Assembly (NCBI RefSeq): GCF_002887775.1
Contig: NZ_LOCM01000024.1
Span: forward strand, 1-64,000
From: Streptococcus penaeicida
GTDB taxonomy: Bacteria; Bacillota; Bacilli; Lactobacillales; Streptococcaceae
DNA: 64,000 nucleotides
Reading direction: 5' to 3'
The translations under genes and the position numbers were made by a program. Within the stretch, counting starts at the first letter, position 1. Every line of letters starts with the position of its first letter. Positions 55,100-64,000 of the stretch are shown piece by piece. A model generated the notes under the pieces. The model made no database searches, was not told the DNA's origin, and was given only the letters and a program-made list of their open reading frames with translations.

Positions 55100-55906
55100 A
55101 TGAAGAAAGTTCTTACCATAAGCTTCCTAGCACTGTCACTTCTTAGTCTTACTGCTTGTGAATCGATGGATCGTCTAATTAAAGGTGATAAATATGTTGA
55201 TGAGAAGATGGCTAAGGAAGCAACTTCTGCTTCAGCCAAAGCCTATGAGAAAGAAATTCAGAAAGCACTCAAAGCTGATAAGAAAGACTTTCCTCAATTA
55301 TCTAAGGATGTTACAAAGGATGAGGCTAAAGTTCTTATCAAAACAAGCCAAGGGGATATTACCTTAAAACTCTTCCCTAAATACGCACCCCTTGCAGTTG
55401 AAAACTTTTTAACACATGCAAAAGCAGGATATTACAATAATCTTACTTTCCACCGGGTTATTAATAATTTCATGATTCAATCTGGTGATCCTAATGGAGA
55501 TGGTACTGGTGGAGAATCCATATGGAACGGAAAAGATAGTAAAAAAGATAAAGGAAATGGTTTTGCTAACGAAATTAGCCCTTATCTCTATAATATTAGA
55601 GGGGCTATTGCCATGGCAAATGCTGGCGCCGATACCAATGGTAGTCAATTCTTCATCAACCAAAATAATGAAGACCAATCAAAAAAATTGTCAGCTGATC
55701 ACTTCCCTAAACCAATTATGGAAGCTTACAAAGCAGGGGGGAATCCTGATTTAGATGGTTCTTATACTGTTTTTGGACAAGTTATTGATGGCATGAATGT
55801 TGTTGACAGTATTTCTAAGGTAGCTATTGATGGCAACGACAAACCTACAAAAGATGTTAAGCTTATTTCCGTTACTGTTGTTAAAGATTATACTTTCAAA
55901 AAATAA
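55100..55906 (+). CDS. Peptidyl-prolyl isomerase, cyclophilin-type lipoprotein
   Basis: 268 aa. Lipoprotein signal peptide with lipobox LTAC (Cys20), charged linker, then a cyclophilin domain (90-265; FHRVINNFMIQSGDPNGDGTG and ANAGADTNGSQFFI). It is surface-anchored and assists folding of exported proteins, like S. pyogenes SlrA. Divergent from ftsK. Confidence 0.93.
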   Translation: MKKVLTISFLALSLLSLTACESMDRLIKGDKYVDEKMAKEATSASAKAYEKEIQKALKADKKDFPQLSKDVTKDEAKVLIKTSQGDITLKLFPKYAPLAVENFLTHAKAGYYNNLTFHRVINNFMIQSGDPNGDGTGGESIWNGKDSKKDKGNGFANEISPYLYNIRGAIAMANAGADTNGSQFFINQNNEDQSKKLSADHFPKPIMEAYKAGGNPDLDGSYTVFGQVIDGMNVVDSISKVAIDGNDKPTKDVKLISVTVVKDYTFKK

Positions 55907-55923
55907 AATCAGCCTTTTAAGTT

Positions 55924-55958
55924 AAAAGCCTTCTGTTCATGAACAGAAGACTTTTTTT
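55924..55958. terminator. Terminator between cyclophilin and mtsC genes
   Basis: CTTCTGTTC (55930-55938) / GAACAGAAG (55941-55949), then CTTTTTTT. Confidence 0.85.
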
Positions 55959-56774
55959 ATTTACTCATATTAGGCGCTATGAAAAAGCAAAGGCTAAAGA
56001 TAAGGGCTGAGGTCAGAACAATACAAGATCCAACTGCAATGTTAAAACTATAACCTATAAAAAGACCAAGGACCGACGTAAGTCCACCTAAACTTGAAGA
56101 AAGTAAAAGCATACTCTTTAAATTTTTAGCAAAGAGATAAGCTGTTGCTGCTGGAGTAATTAAGAGAGCAACGATTAAGATTGTCCCTACACTTTGCATG
56201 GCCGTTACAGCAACCAGAGTTAAAAGTATCATCAAGAGATAGTGATAAAAGGGAACGTTGATGCCCATAGTTTTAGCTAAAACTGGATCAAATGAAGTGA
56301 TTTGCAATTCTTTAAAAAAGAGGCCAATAAGTAGTAAAACTAAAACAGATACCACAATGCTAGCCCACTTATCAGCATCTTGTACGGCTAATATATTACC
56401 AAACAAAATATGAAAGAGGTCTGTTGAACTTTTAGCAATACCAATTAAGATAACACCTAAAGCTAAGAAGCACTAAAGGTTATGCCAATAGCAGTATCCC
56501 CTTTGATCAGACTATTTTCTTTAATATAGGTGATTAAAATAGAAGCAAGTAATCCAAAGATAATAGCTCCAAAATAGTAGTTAACCCCAAGCATGTAAGA
56601 AAGAGCAACACCAGGTAACACAGCATGTGAAATAGCATCTCCCATTAGTGACATGGAACGCAATATAATAAAGCAGCCCAATGCTCCTGCTACAATACCG
56701 ATGACAACTGAGGTTACTAAAGCATTTTGTAGAAAATGATAATTCAAAAGCCCATCAATAAATTTTTCCAACAC
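55957..56774 (-). pseudogene. mtsC: Metal ABC transporter permease MtsC, frameshifted
   Basis: About 273 aa joined, with eight or nine helices of the ABC-3 (zinc/manganese) permease family. It begins at a GTG (56772-56774) with AGGAGGAG upstream, overlapping the mtsB stop. The first frame ends GDTAIGITFSA; one base is lost at AGTGC|TTCTTAGC near 56470, and the second frame continues FLALGVILIGIAKSS and FGNILAVQDAD to the stop. It works with MtsA/MtsB in manganese/iron uptake. Confidence 0.88.
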
Positions 56775-57496
56775 TAGATTACTCCTCCTGTCATCACCCT
56801 ATTTTCACCATAAGTTTTAGTGAGATTTGCTTGGTTAAAAACTTCTTCTACTGGTCCAAAGGCTATTAATCCTCGATTTAATAAGAGCAATTGGTCAAAG
56901 TAATCTTTGACCTTGCTCAAATCGTGATGCACGATTAAGATTGTTTTTCCTTGATTTGCAAGCTTTTTAAGTAGGCTAACGATGATGGCTTCGCTGACAG
57001 AATCAATTCCTACAAAAGGTTCATCCAAGAAAAGGTAGTTTTGTTCTTGGATTAAGCATCTTGCTAGCAGCATCCGTTGAAATTGGCCACCTGATAGAGC
57101 TTTGATTGGTTTTTGAGAGTAATCCTCCAAACCAACTTCTTGCAAATAACGCGCAGCTAATGCCCTTTCATTTGTCGTTGCAACATGAAATAATCCCAAA
57201 CGACCATAGGTCCCAAGCAATACACACTCTTCAACAGTGATGGGAAATTGTAAATCAAATTGACTCCGTTGTTCAACATAAGCTACTTGTTGACTAATTT
57301 GCTGGCTATCATTATCAATCGCTAGCTCTCCTTTATAAGGGATTAACCCTAACATTGCTTTCATTAAGGTAGACTTTCCAGCACCATTAGGTCCAATAAT
57401 TCCAATAATACCTGTCTCGTCAATACTTAAATTGACCTTATCAAGAATCTTGTTACAGCCGTCATAGCTAACTGACAAGTCTTTTGTTCGTATCAT
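56774..57496 (-). CDS. mtsB: Metal ABC transporter ATP-binding protein MtsB
   Basis: 240 aa from the ATG at 57494-57496 (AAAGGAG upstream). Walker A GPNGAGKST, signature LSGGQFQRM, Walker B YLFLDEPF, H-loop VHHDLS. Energises manganese/iron import with MtsC. A weak terminator precedes it and may lower its expression relative to mtsA. Confidence 0.93.
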   Translation of the reverse strand: MIRTKDLSVSYDGCNKILDKVNLSIDETGIIGIIGPNGAGKSTLMKAMLGLIPYKGELAIDNDSQQISQQVAYVEQRSQFDLQFPITVEECVLLGTYGRLGLFHVATTNERALAARYLQEVGLEDYSQKPIKALSGGQFQRMLLARCLIQEQNYLFLDEPFVGIDSVSEAIIVSLLKKLANQGKTILIVHHDLSKVKDYFDQLLLLNRGLIAFGPVEEVFNQANLTKTYGENRVMTGGVI

Positions 57497-57517
57497 TTTT
57501 TCTCCTTTAAAAACAGA

Positions 57518-57549
57518 AAGCACACAAGCCCTAAGACCATGTGCTTTTT
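57518..57549 (-). terminator. Attenuating hairpin between mtsA and mtsB
   Basis: AAGCACA (57518-57524) / TGTGCTT (57540-57546) followed by an interrupted T run on the minus strand; likely to give more binding protein than transporter. Confidence 0.6.
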
Positions 57550-57554
57550 ATGTC

Positions 57555-58487
57555 TTATTTTGCTAATCCTTCAGCAATTTTGTCTAAATTCCATTTCATC
57601 ATGGAATAGTAACTGTCGCCATTTTGACCCTTTTTAGCAATTGAGTCGGTGAAAATTTCGGAATAAATGGGAATACCACTATCCTTAGAAACAGATTTCA
57701 TAGGACGACTGTCAACACTTGATTCAACAAAAAGTGCTGATGGTTTTTTAGTCTTTAGTTTTTCTATTAGACCCGAAATCTGATCCGGTGTTCCTTCTTC
57801 TTCAGTGTTAATTTCCCAAATATAAGCTGAAGGTACTTTGTAGGCTTTAGAGAAGTATTTAAAACAACCTTCGCTGGTAACAATCACCTTTTTATTTTCT
57901 GGAATTTTATCAAATTTGGATTTAGCTTCACGATCTAATTTTTCTAGCTTAGCCAAGTAGGTCTTCAAGTTTTTTTGGTAGAATGCTTTATTTTTAGGGT
58001 CTTTTTGACTTAACTGCTTAGCGATATTTTTAGAATAAATCATCCCATTTTCTAAATTCAACCAAGCATGAGGATCTTCTTTTCCTTTGGCAGATTGACC
58101 TTCTAAATATATAACATCTATGCCATCTGACACCGCATAATAATCAATGTTTTTCTTCTTACCAGCATTTTTTACTAACTTGCTGAACCAGGCCTGACCG
58201 CCATCTTCTAAGTTGATACCGTTATAAAAAATCAGATCAGCTTGACTGGTTTTTTCAACATCTTCTGGTAAGGGCTCATATTCGTGTGGATCTTGACCAA
58301 TTGGCACAATGCTGTGCAAGTTAATACGATTACCGGCAACATTCTTTGTCATATCTGCAATAATCGAATTTGTGACAACCACATTTAATTTTTCATCTTT
58401 TGCATTTTTTGATGCTGTTGAAGAACAGGCAACCAAAAAAAGCAAGGATAAGAGTGCAAGGGTTATAAAGCTCAGCTTTTTCTTCAT
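57555..58487 (-). CDS. mtsA: Manganese/iron-binding lipoprotein MtsA (MtuA type)
   Basis: 310 aa of the cluster A-I (LraI) family. Lipobox LVACSS (Cys21) and metal ligands H67 ([11 protein letters not shown]), H139 ([11 protein letters not shown]), E205 (TSEGCFKYF) and a C-terminal Asp (DSIAKKG). It captures Mn2+/Fe2+. The homologue MtuA is needed by S. uberis for growth in milk. First gene of mtsABC, divergent from mtsR. Confidence 0.93.
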   Translation of the reverse strand: MKKKLSFITLALLSLLFLVACSSTASKNAKDEKLNVVVTNSIIADMTKNVAGNRINLHSIVPIGQDPHEYEPLPEDVEKTSQADLIFYNGINLEDGGQAWFSKLVKNAGKKKNIDYYAVSDGIDVIYLEGQSAKGKEDPHAWLNLENGMIYSKNIAKQLSQKDPKNKAFYQKNLKTYLAKLEKLDREAKSKFDKIPENKKVIVTSEGCFKYFSKAYKVPSAYIWEINTEEEGTPDQISGLIEKLKTKKPSALFVESSVDSRPMKSVSKDSGIPIYSEIFTDSIAKKGQNGDSYYSMMKWNLDKIAEGLAK

Positions 58488-58518
58488 TATTTCTCCTTAA
58501 TTGTCTTTATGATTTTTA

Positions 58519-58571
58519 TTAAGTTTACTTAATTATATTATTAATGTATATTACTATTTTCTTTTTGTCAA
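58519..58571 (-). promoter_or_regulatory. mtsA promoter region with candidate MtsR operator
   Basis: TTGACA (58566-58571), 17-bp spacer, TACATT (58543-58548) on the minus strand. Downstream, TTAAGTTTACTTAA (58519-58532) is a near-perfect AT-rich palindrome, like SloR/MtsR boxes. Confidence 0.55.
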
Positions 58572-58630
58572 GATTTTTTTGTATTTTTTTGTTATAATAA
58601 TGATTATAAATAAGAGAAAGGCTATGCTAA

Positions 58631-59281
58631 ATGACGCCTAATAAAGAAGATTACCTTAAATGCATTCATGAGCTGGGGCAATTAGAAGTCAAAATGTCCA
58701 ACAAACAAATTGCAGAAAGAATGCAAGTCTCTCCTCCTGCTGTTTCTGAAATGATTAAAAAAATGATCCAGGAAGACTGGATCAAAAAAGATGCTAATAA
58801 AAGCTATCTCTTAACAGCGAAAGGGGAACAGCTTGTAGCAAACCTTTTCCGAAAGCATCGTCTGATAGAAGTTTTTTTGATTGAACATTTAGATTACAGC
58901 CCTGAAGAAGTTCATCAGGAAGCGGAAATTTTAGAACACACTGTTTCAGATACTTTTATTGATCGCCTAGACCAGAATTTAGGTTTCCCAACTTTCTGTC
59001 CACACGGTGGAACTATTCCTAGAAAGAACCAAGCCTTAATTGAAATCAACCATCAAACCCTAGCTGAAATAATGGTATTGGGATCTTATCGATTAAGTCG
59101 CATTCATGATCAAATTGAGTTAATTCATTATCTGCGACAGCAAGACTTAAAACTTAACACTGATTTTGAATTGGTTCAAATTGATGCCTATGCTAAGACC
59201 TTTACCCTTTCCTTTAATAAGAAACAAGTCACCATACCTGAATCAATTGCAAAACAACTTTTCGTTACCAAACTAAACTAA
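58631..59281 (+). CDS. mtsR: DtxR/MntR-family metal-dependent repressor MtsR
   Basis: 216 aa: winged HTH (1-70, KQIAERMQVSPPAVSEMIKK), metal-binding/dimer domain (70-140, with HRLIEVFLIEHL and CPHGGTIPRKN) and a C-terminal SH3-like domain. Represses mtsABC when manganese or iron is plentiful. Divergent from mtsA, as in S. pyogenes (MtsR) and S. mutans (SloR). Confidence 0.92.
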   Translation: MTPNKEDYLKCIHELGQLEVKMSNKQIAERMQVSPPAVSEMIKKMIQEDWIKKDANKSYLLTAKGEQLVANLFRKHRLIEVFLIEHLDYSPEEVHQEAEILEHTVSDTFIDRLDQNLGFPTFCPHGGTIPRKNQALIEINHQTLAEIMVLGSYRLSRIHDQIELIHYLRQQDLKLNTDFELVQIDAYAKTFTLSFNKKQVTIPESIAKQLFVTKLN

Positions 59282-59283
59282 GC

Positions 59284-59315
59284 AAAAAGCACTTGGAATA
59301 GCCAAGTGCTTTTTG
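59284..59315. terminator. Bidirectional terminator between mtsR and mtnN
   Basis: AGCACTTGG / CCAAGTGCT (59288-59310), flanked by A5 and T5. Confidence 0.9.
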
Positions 59316-59316
59316 T

Positions 59317-60006
59317 TTATAATGCTTTCAAGAAAGCTATTAAAGTTTGGGCTGACCTTTTGCCAGCTTCTACGATGAATTGATCAAAGGTCATGTTGGC
59401 ATCGTGTGCTGCTGTGTCACTCATGGCACGAACAACAATAAATGGTTTGTCACAAGCGTGGGCTGCTTGGGCGATTGCTGCCCCTTCCATTTCAACGGCA
59501 AGGACCTGTGGAAAATGGTCTTTAATGGCATCAATTTTGTCCTGACCCGCGATAAAAGAATCTCCAGTAGCAATCAAACCAATGGCACTTCCTTTATCTT
59601 CTTCCTTTAAGACTTGCTCAAATGTTTCAACAAATGGTTGGTGACTTTCAAAATAAAGTGGCTGCATGGACATTTGACCATAGTCATAACCAAAAGCAGT
59701 CAAATCGACATCATGGTAGACCAGCTGGCTAGCAACGACGACATCACCAATCTTGAGATGGCTAGCAACTGCTCCTGCTGATCCTGTGTTGATTAGGGCA
59801 TCTACTTTAAAGGTCTCCACCAAAACAGCTACTGTCATGGCAGACATGACCTTTCCGACACCAGATTGAACAAGAACTAAATCATGTCCTGCAATTTGTC
59901 CACTATAGTATGTATTGGCTAAAATCGAAGTTTCCTTTTTATCTTCCAGTTGCTCAACTAAAAGACGCAATTCTTCCTCCATTGCAGCAATAATTCCAAT
60001 TTTCAT
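59317..60006 (-). CDS. mtnN: 5'-methylthioadenosine/S-adenosylhomocysteine nucleosidase
   Basis: 229 aa from the ATG at 60004-60006. MKIGIIAAMEEELRLLVEQL start; substrate-site MEGAAIAQ (Glu) and AMSDTA (Asp) present. Recycles SAM by-products and gives the autoinducer-2 precursor. Last gene of glmU-NUDIX-membrane protein-mtnN. Confidence 0.95.
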   Translation of the reverse strand: MKIGIIAAMEEELRLLVEQLEDKKETSILANTYYSGQIAGHDLVLVQSGVGKVMSAMTVAVLVETFKVDALINTGSAGAVASHLKIGDVVVASQLVYHDVDLTAFGYDYGQMSMQPLYFESHQPFVETFEQVLKEEDKGSAIGLIATGDSFIAGQDKIDAIKDHFPQVLAVEMEGAAIAQAAHACDKPFIVVRAMSDTAAHDANMTFDQFIVEAGKRSAQTLIAFLKAL

Positions 60007-60019
60007 TTTAATTCCTTTT

Positions 60020-60280
60020 TTATAGATTAAACACGGCATAGATTAATAACGCAATCAAAATGACCAAGGCTAGCAATAATAAATTCAATTTCGATTGAAA
60101 CTGATTGCGTTTGGCATTTTCGATGCGGCGACTTTTATAGATTCTTTGCGAGTCATCATCATAATCGTCATCGGCAAATGTGATTATTTTGGTATCTGAA
60201 TCGACTGCAAAATCATCTTCAATGTACTCACCACGATTGGCTTTTTCAATCACTTCATCAGTTAGTAAGGATTTTCCCAT
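60020..60280 (-). CDS. Small C-terminally anchored membrane protein
   Basis: 86 aa, an acidic N-terminal part (DDDYDDDSQ), basic stretch (SRRIENAKRNQ) and a C-terminal membrane helix (LLLLALVILIALLIYAVF). Conserved between NUDIX and mtnN in streptococci; function unknown. The start overlaps the NUDIX stop by 1 nt. Confidence 0.7.
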   Translation of the reverse strand: MGKSLLTDEVIEKANRGEYIEDDFAVDSDTKIITFADDDYDDDSQRIYKSRRIENAKRNQFQSKLNLLLLALVILIALLIYAVFNL

Positions 60281-60834
60281 TACAAATCACCTCCAAAATG
60301 TTGAGCAAAATAGTTAATAGCAATGATGGTTTTGGCGTCAACAATTTTCCCTTGAGCAATCATCTCAAGACATTCTTGGTAGCTTAATTCAAAAACCTCT
60401 AAGACTTCATCATCATCCTGAGGTCTTGGATTTTCAACTTTTTTAAGATCAGTTGCCAAGTATAATTTAATTTTTTCATTGGAAAAACCGATGGCCGTAT
60501 AGAATTCATAAATTTGCTCTAAATGGCCACTATATCCGGTTTCTTCCTCCAACTCGCGGCCAGCTGCCTCGAGTTCAGATCCGTTCTCACCCACTTCCAA
60601 TTTTCCCGCAGGAATTTCATAAGAAATAGACTCGATGGCTTTGCGATATTGTTTGACAATAACCAGTTTATTTTCCGGAGTCACAGCTAAGATAGAAACA
60701 GCTCCCCGATGGAGGACCAGCTCTCGCTTAGCATTTCCCAATGCGTTTGGAAGTTTCACATCATCGACAACAACTTTAAAGATATTTCCTTCAAAAATAG
60801 TTGTCCGACGTAATGTTTTTTCTTCAAAATCCAT
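60280..60834 (-). CDS. ADP-ribose pyrophosphatase-type NUDIX hydrolase
   Basis: 184 aa. Nudix box GKLEVGENGSELEAAGRELE then EETGY; the proline 16-17 residues downstream and the ISYEIPAGKLE context fit ADP-ribose/sugar-nucleotide hydrolases. In the glmU operon. Confidence 0.9.
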   Translation of the reverse strand: MDFEEKTLRRTTIFEGNIFKVVVDDVKLPNALGNAKRELVLHRGAVSILAVTPENKLVIVKQYRKAIESISYEIPAGKLEVGENGSELEAAGRELEEETGYSGHLEQIYEFYTAIGFSNEKIKLYLATDLKKVENPRPQDDDEVLEVFELSYQECLEMIAQGKIVDAKTIIAINYFAQHFGGDL

Positions 60835-60855
60835 GGTTTCCTCCTCTATGTTGTT

Positions 60856-62327
<1,472 letters not shown>

Positions 62328-62332
62328 GATGT

Positions 62333-63297
62333 TTATGACAAGTTTTCACTTGCCTTTTCAAGAACTTTCATAACTTTGAGACTATGTTCGATTGCCTCTT
62401 GGGCACGCGCAAAATCTCGGTCATTAATGATTGCTTGAAAAGCTCTAAACTCTGCTGCCATCCGGTGTTCAGCGCTGTTCTTATTAACTAGTCGAGGTTG
62501 GCTACCATTTTCTGTAATTTTAACTTGTGGAAGTGTGTTACTTTCCCCAGCCACAATCATCGAGCCTTTGTTGCCCTGAATAATCGTCCGCACTTCTGCG
62601 CTGCAATCTTTAGCAGCAATACAAACCACTTTGAAATCTGTGTAATCCAGGATAAGAATTCCTGAAGTATCAACGCCTCGCTCCAGGTTTGGCAGATAAT
62701 CGACACTGGTTGGATCGCCAAACAAAGCAACTACTAGGTGGATATTGTAAATGTTAAGGTCTCTGAGGGCTCCTCCCCCTTTTTCTGGGTCAAAAGCTGG
62801 CGCAATCACACCATCTTTGAAGGCATCATAGCGAGACGAATATTGGGAGTAGTTACAGTCAACAATCTTAATGTCGCCCAAATTGGTTAATTCTTCTTTT
62901 AAGACAGCGAAATTCTCTAAATAGAGATTGGTAATAGCCTCTAGCAGAATCAACTCTTTCTCTTTAGCAAGCTGAGCCAATTCCTGCGCTTGGGCTTCTT
63001 TCAAGGTGAAAGGCTTTTCGCAGATAACATGTTTGCCTGCTAATAGGCTGCCTTGGTCATTTCATAGTGTAAATGATTTGGGGTTGCCACGTACACGGTA
63101 TCCGTATTTGGGTTAGCCAGTGCTTGGTCTAAGCTTGTATATATATCTGGAATTTGGTATTGCTCTGCCAAAGTCTCAGCTTTTTCCCGACTTCGAGGGG
63201 TTGAAACCAAGGCTTTAATTTCTATGCCATTAGTGGCTGCAATAACGGGTAGGGCTTCTTCAACAATCTTCCCTGTTCCAACTACTGTTAATTTCAT
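62333..63297 (-). pseudogene. Gfo/Idh/MocA-family oxidoreductase, frameshifted
   Basis: About 322 aa joined. N-terminal Rossmann fold (LTVVGTGKIVEEALPVIAA) and VYVATPNHLHYEMTKAA in one frame. One base is lost at GCAGC|CTATTAGC near 63045, and the second frame gives LLAGKHVICEKPFT (the EKP motif) and the C-terminal domain. Substrate unknown; likely a sugar or polyol dehydrogenase with NAD(P). Confidence 0.85.
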
Positions 63298-63311
63298 CTT
63301 TTTTATTCTCC

Positions 63312-63818
63312 TTAATCTAAACCAAATTCTTTAGCGAAGCTAACAGAACCTTGAAAATGTTGATTTCCTTGTAAAGAAATAGCCATAAAGTTGGCTGGGG
63401 GAAATCCTTCTGGTATCGTAATACCAAATGATTGTGCTGGTAAGTAACCAAATTTAGGGTAATAAAGGTCACTTCCCAAAACTAAAATGAGACCAAAACC
63501 TAATGCTTTGGCAATTCGGTGACCTTCTTCAATTAATGCTTTACCATAACCTTGTTTTTGACAATCAGGTGCAATGCTCAAAGGTGCTAAAACAAGAGCT
63601 TGTGACTGACCTACCTTGGCTTTGGTAAAGATAACATGACCTTTAATTAGTTGATTTTCTTCTAAAACTAAGGCTAATTCAGGAATATAAGAGTCTCCTT
63701 GACGCAAGGCTTTAACCAAATCCTGTTCCTTTCCGTCAGCATGTTCAGCTGTAGCGAATGCATCTCTTATTAATTTATCGATGACCTGATAGTCAGCAGG
63801 CATTTCTTGTCTAATCAT
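63312..63818 (-). CDS. GNAT-family N-acetyltransferase
   Basis: 168 aa from the ATG at 63816-63818. The acetyl-CoA motif LAPLSIAPDCQKQGYGKALI (motif A) and VLGSDLYYPKFGYLPA are typical of the YhbS-like group. Substrate unknown. It lies 14 bp upstream of the oxidoreductase gene and is probably cotranscribed with it. Confidence 0.85.
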   Translation of the reverse strand: MIRQEMPADYQVIDKLIRDAFATAEHADGKEQDLVKALRQGDSYIPELALVLEENQLIKGHVIFTKAKVGQSQALVLAPLSIAPDCQKQGYGKALIEEGHRIAKALGFGLILVLGSDLYYPKFGYLPAQSFGITIPEGFPPANFMAISLQGNQHFQGSVSFAKEFGLD

Positions 63819-64000
63819 TTTCGTTTCCTTTTTTTTGATTTCTTTTGGCTGTCTTTCGAACTGCTTTTGGACTTCCTCTGTGCAAGTGGTATTTTTAAAT
63901 AGTATAGTATTTGCCAAAATATGAACGTTAGTAAATAAATACTTATTAAGTTTAAGATAACACTCTTATCTTCTTTCCACAAAGGTCGTAAAAATTGCTC

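Overview
The window is low-GC Firmicute chromosome, best explained as a pyogenic-group Streptococcus (S. uberis, S. parauberis or S. iniae type; the species is not resolved here). The gene content and order are streptococcal: ccpA/pepQ back to back; rnr-smpB; rpmG-secG; mutM-coaE; ybeY-dgkA-era; pyrH-frr; rplK-rplA; a single ftsK/spoIIIE; mtsABC with a divergent DtxR-type mtsR; and glmU - NUDIX - small membrane protein - mtnN.

Layout. 1-1404: ccpA start and pepQ. 1406-7312: a lactose/cellobiose-family PTS operon read leftwards (EIIB, PRD regulator, EIIA, small membrane protein, EIIC, DUF871/MupG-like protein). Its promoter has a near-consensus cre in the spacer and a perfect 9-bp dyad just upstream. 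7315-7635: small membrane protein. 7706-20443: an integrated 12.7-kb element bounded by a 19-bp direct repeat. It carries an integrase, a divergent repressor/Cro switch, a DnaD-like replication organiser with a DnaC-like loader, a possible small-terminase-like protein, a full-length tail tape measure protein, and a membrane/coiled-coil cargo gene preceded by a likely structured RNA. I see no large terminase, portal, capsid, other tail or lysis genes, so it looks like a phage satellite or a severely reduced prophage. 20516-30232: nitroreductase, glyoxalase, smpB, rnr, secG, rpmG, an MFS pump, a HerA-like ATPase, a YczE-like protein, coaE, mutM. 30437-39038: an accessory bacteriocin-type island between mutM and era, with an immunity protein, an ABC-2 exporter, a double-glycine peptide, a C39 peptidase/ABC exporter, a LytTR regulator with Glu in place of the phosphoacceptor Asp, a second ABC system and a secreted peptide. 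39220-63818: core genes from a NUDIX hydrolase and era through phoH, oleate hydratase, msrA, cvfB, frr, pyrH, ribosomal proteins L1/L11, ftsK, a cyclophilin lipoprotein, the manganese/iron transporter, mtnN, glmU, an oxidoreductase and a GNAT acetyltransferase.

A striking technical feature is the number of genes broken by one frameshift, nearly all behaving as the loss of one base, including rnr, ybeY, ftsK and cvfB. Most of the losses map just after a GC dinucleotide. Systematic sequence error is the likeliest cause, so genes marked 'frameshifted' are probably intact in the organism.

The best candidates for undescribed biology are the reduced element carrying its own tape measure protein, the element's structured-RNA/cargo pair, and the two-part peptide island with a kinase-less, Glu-substituted regulator.
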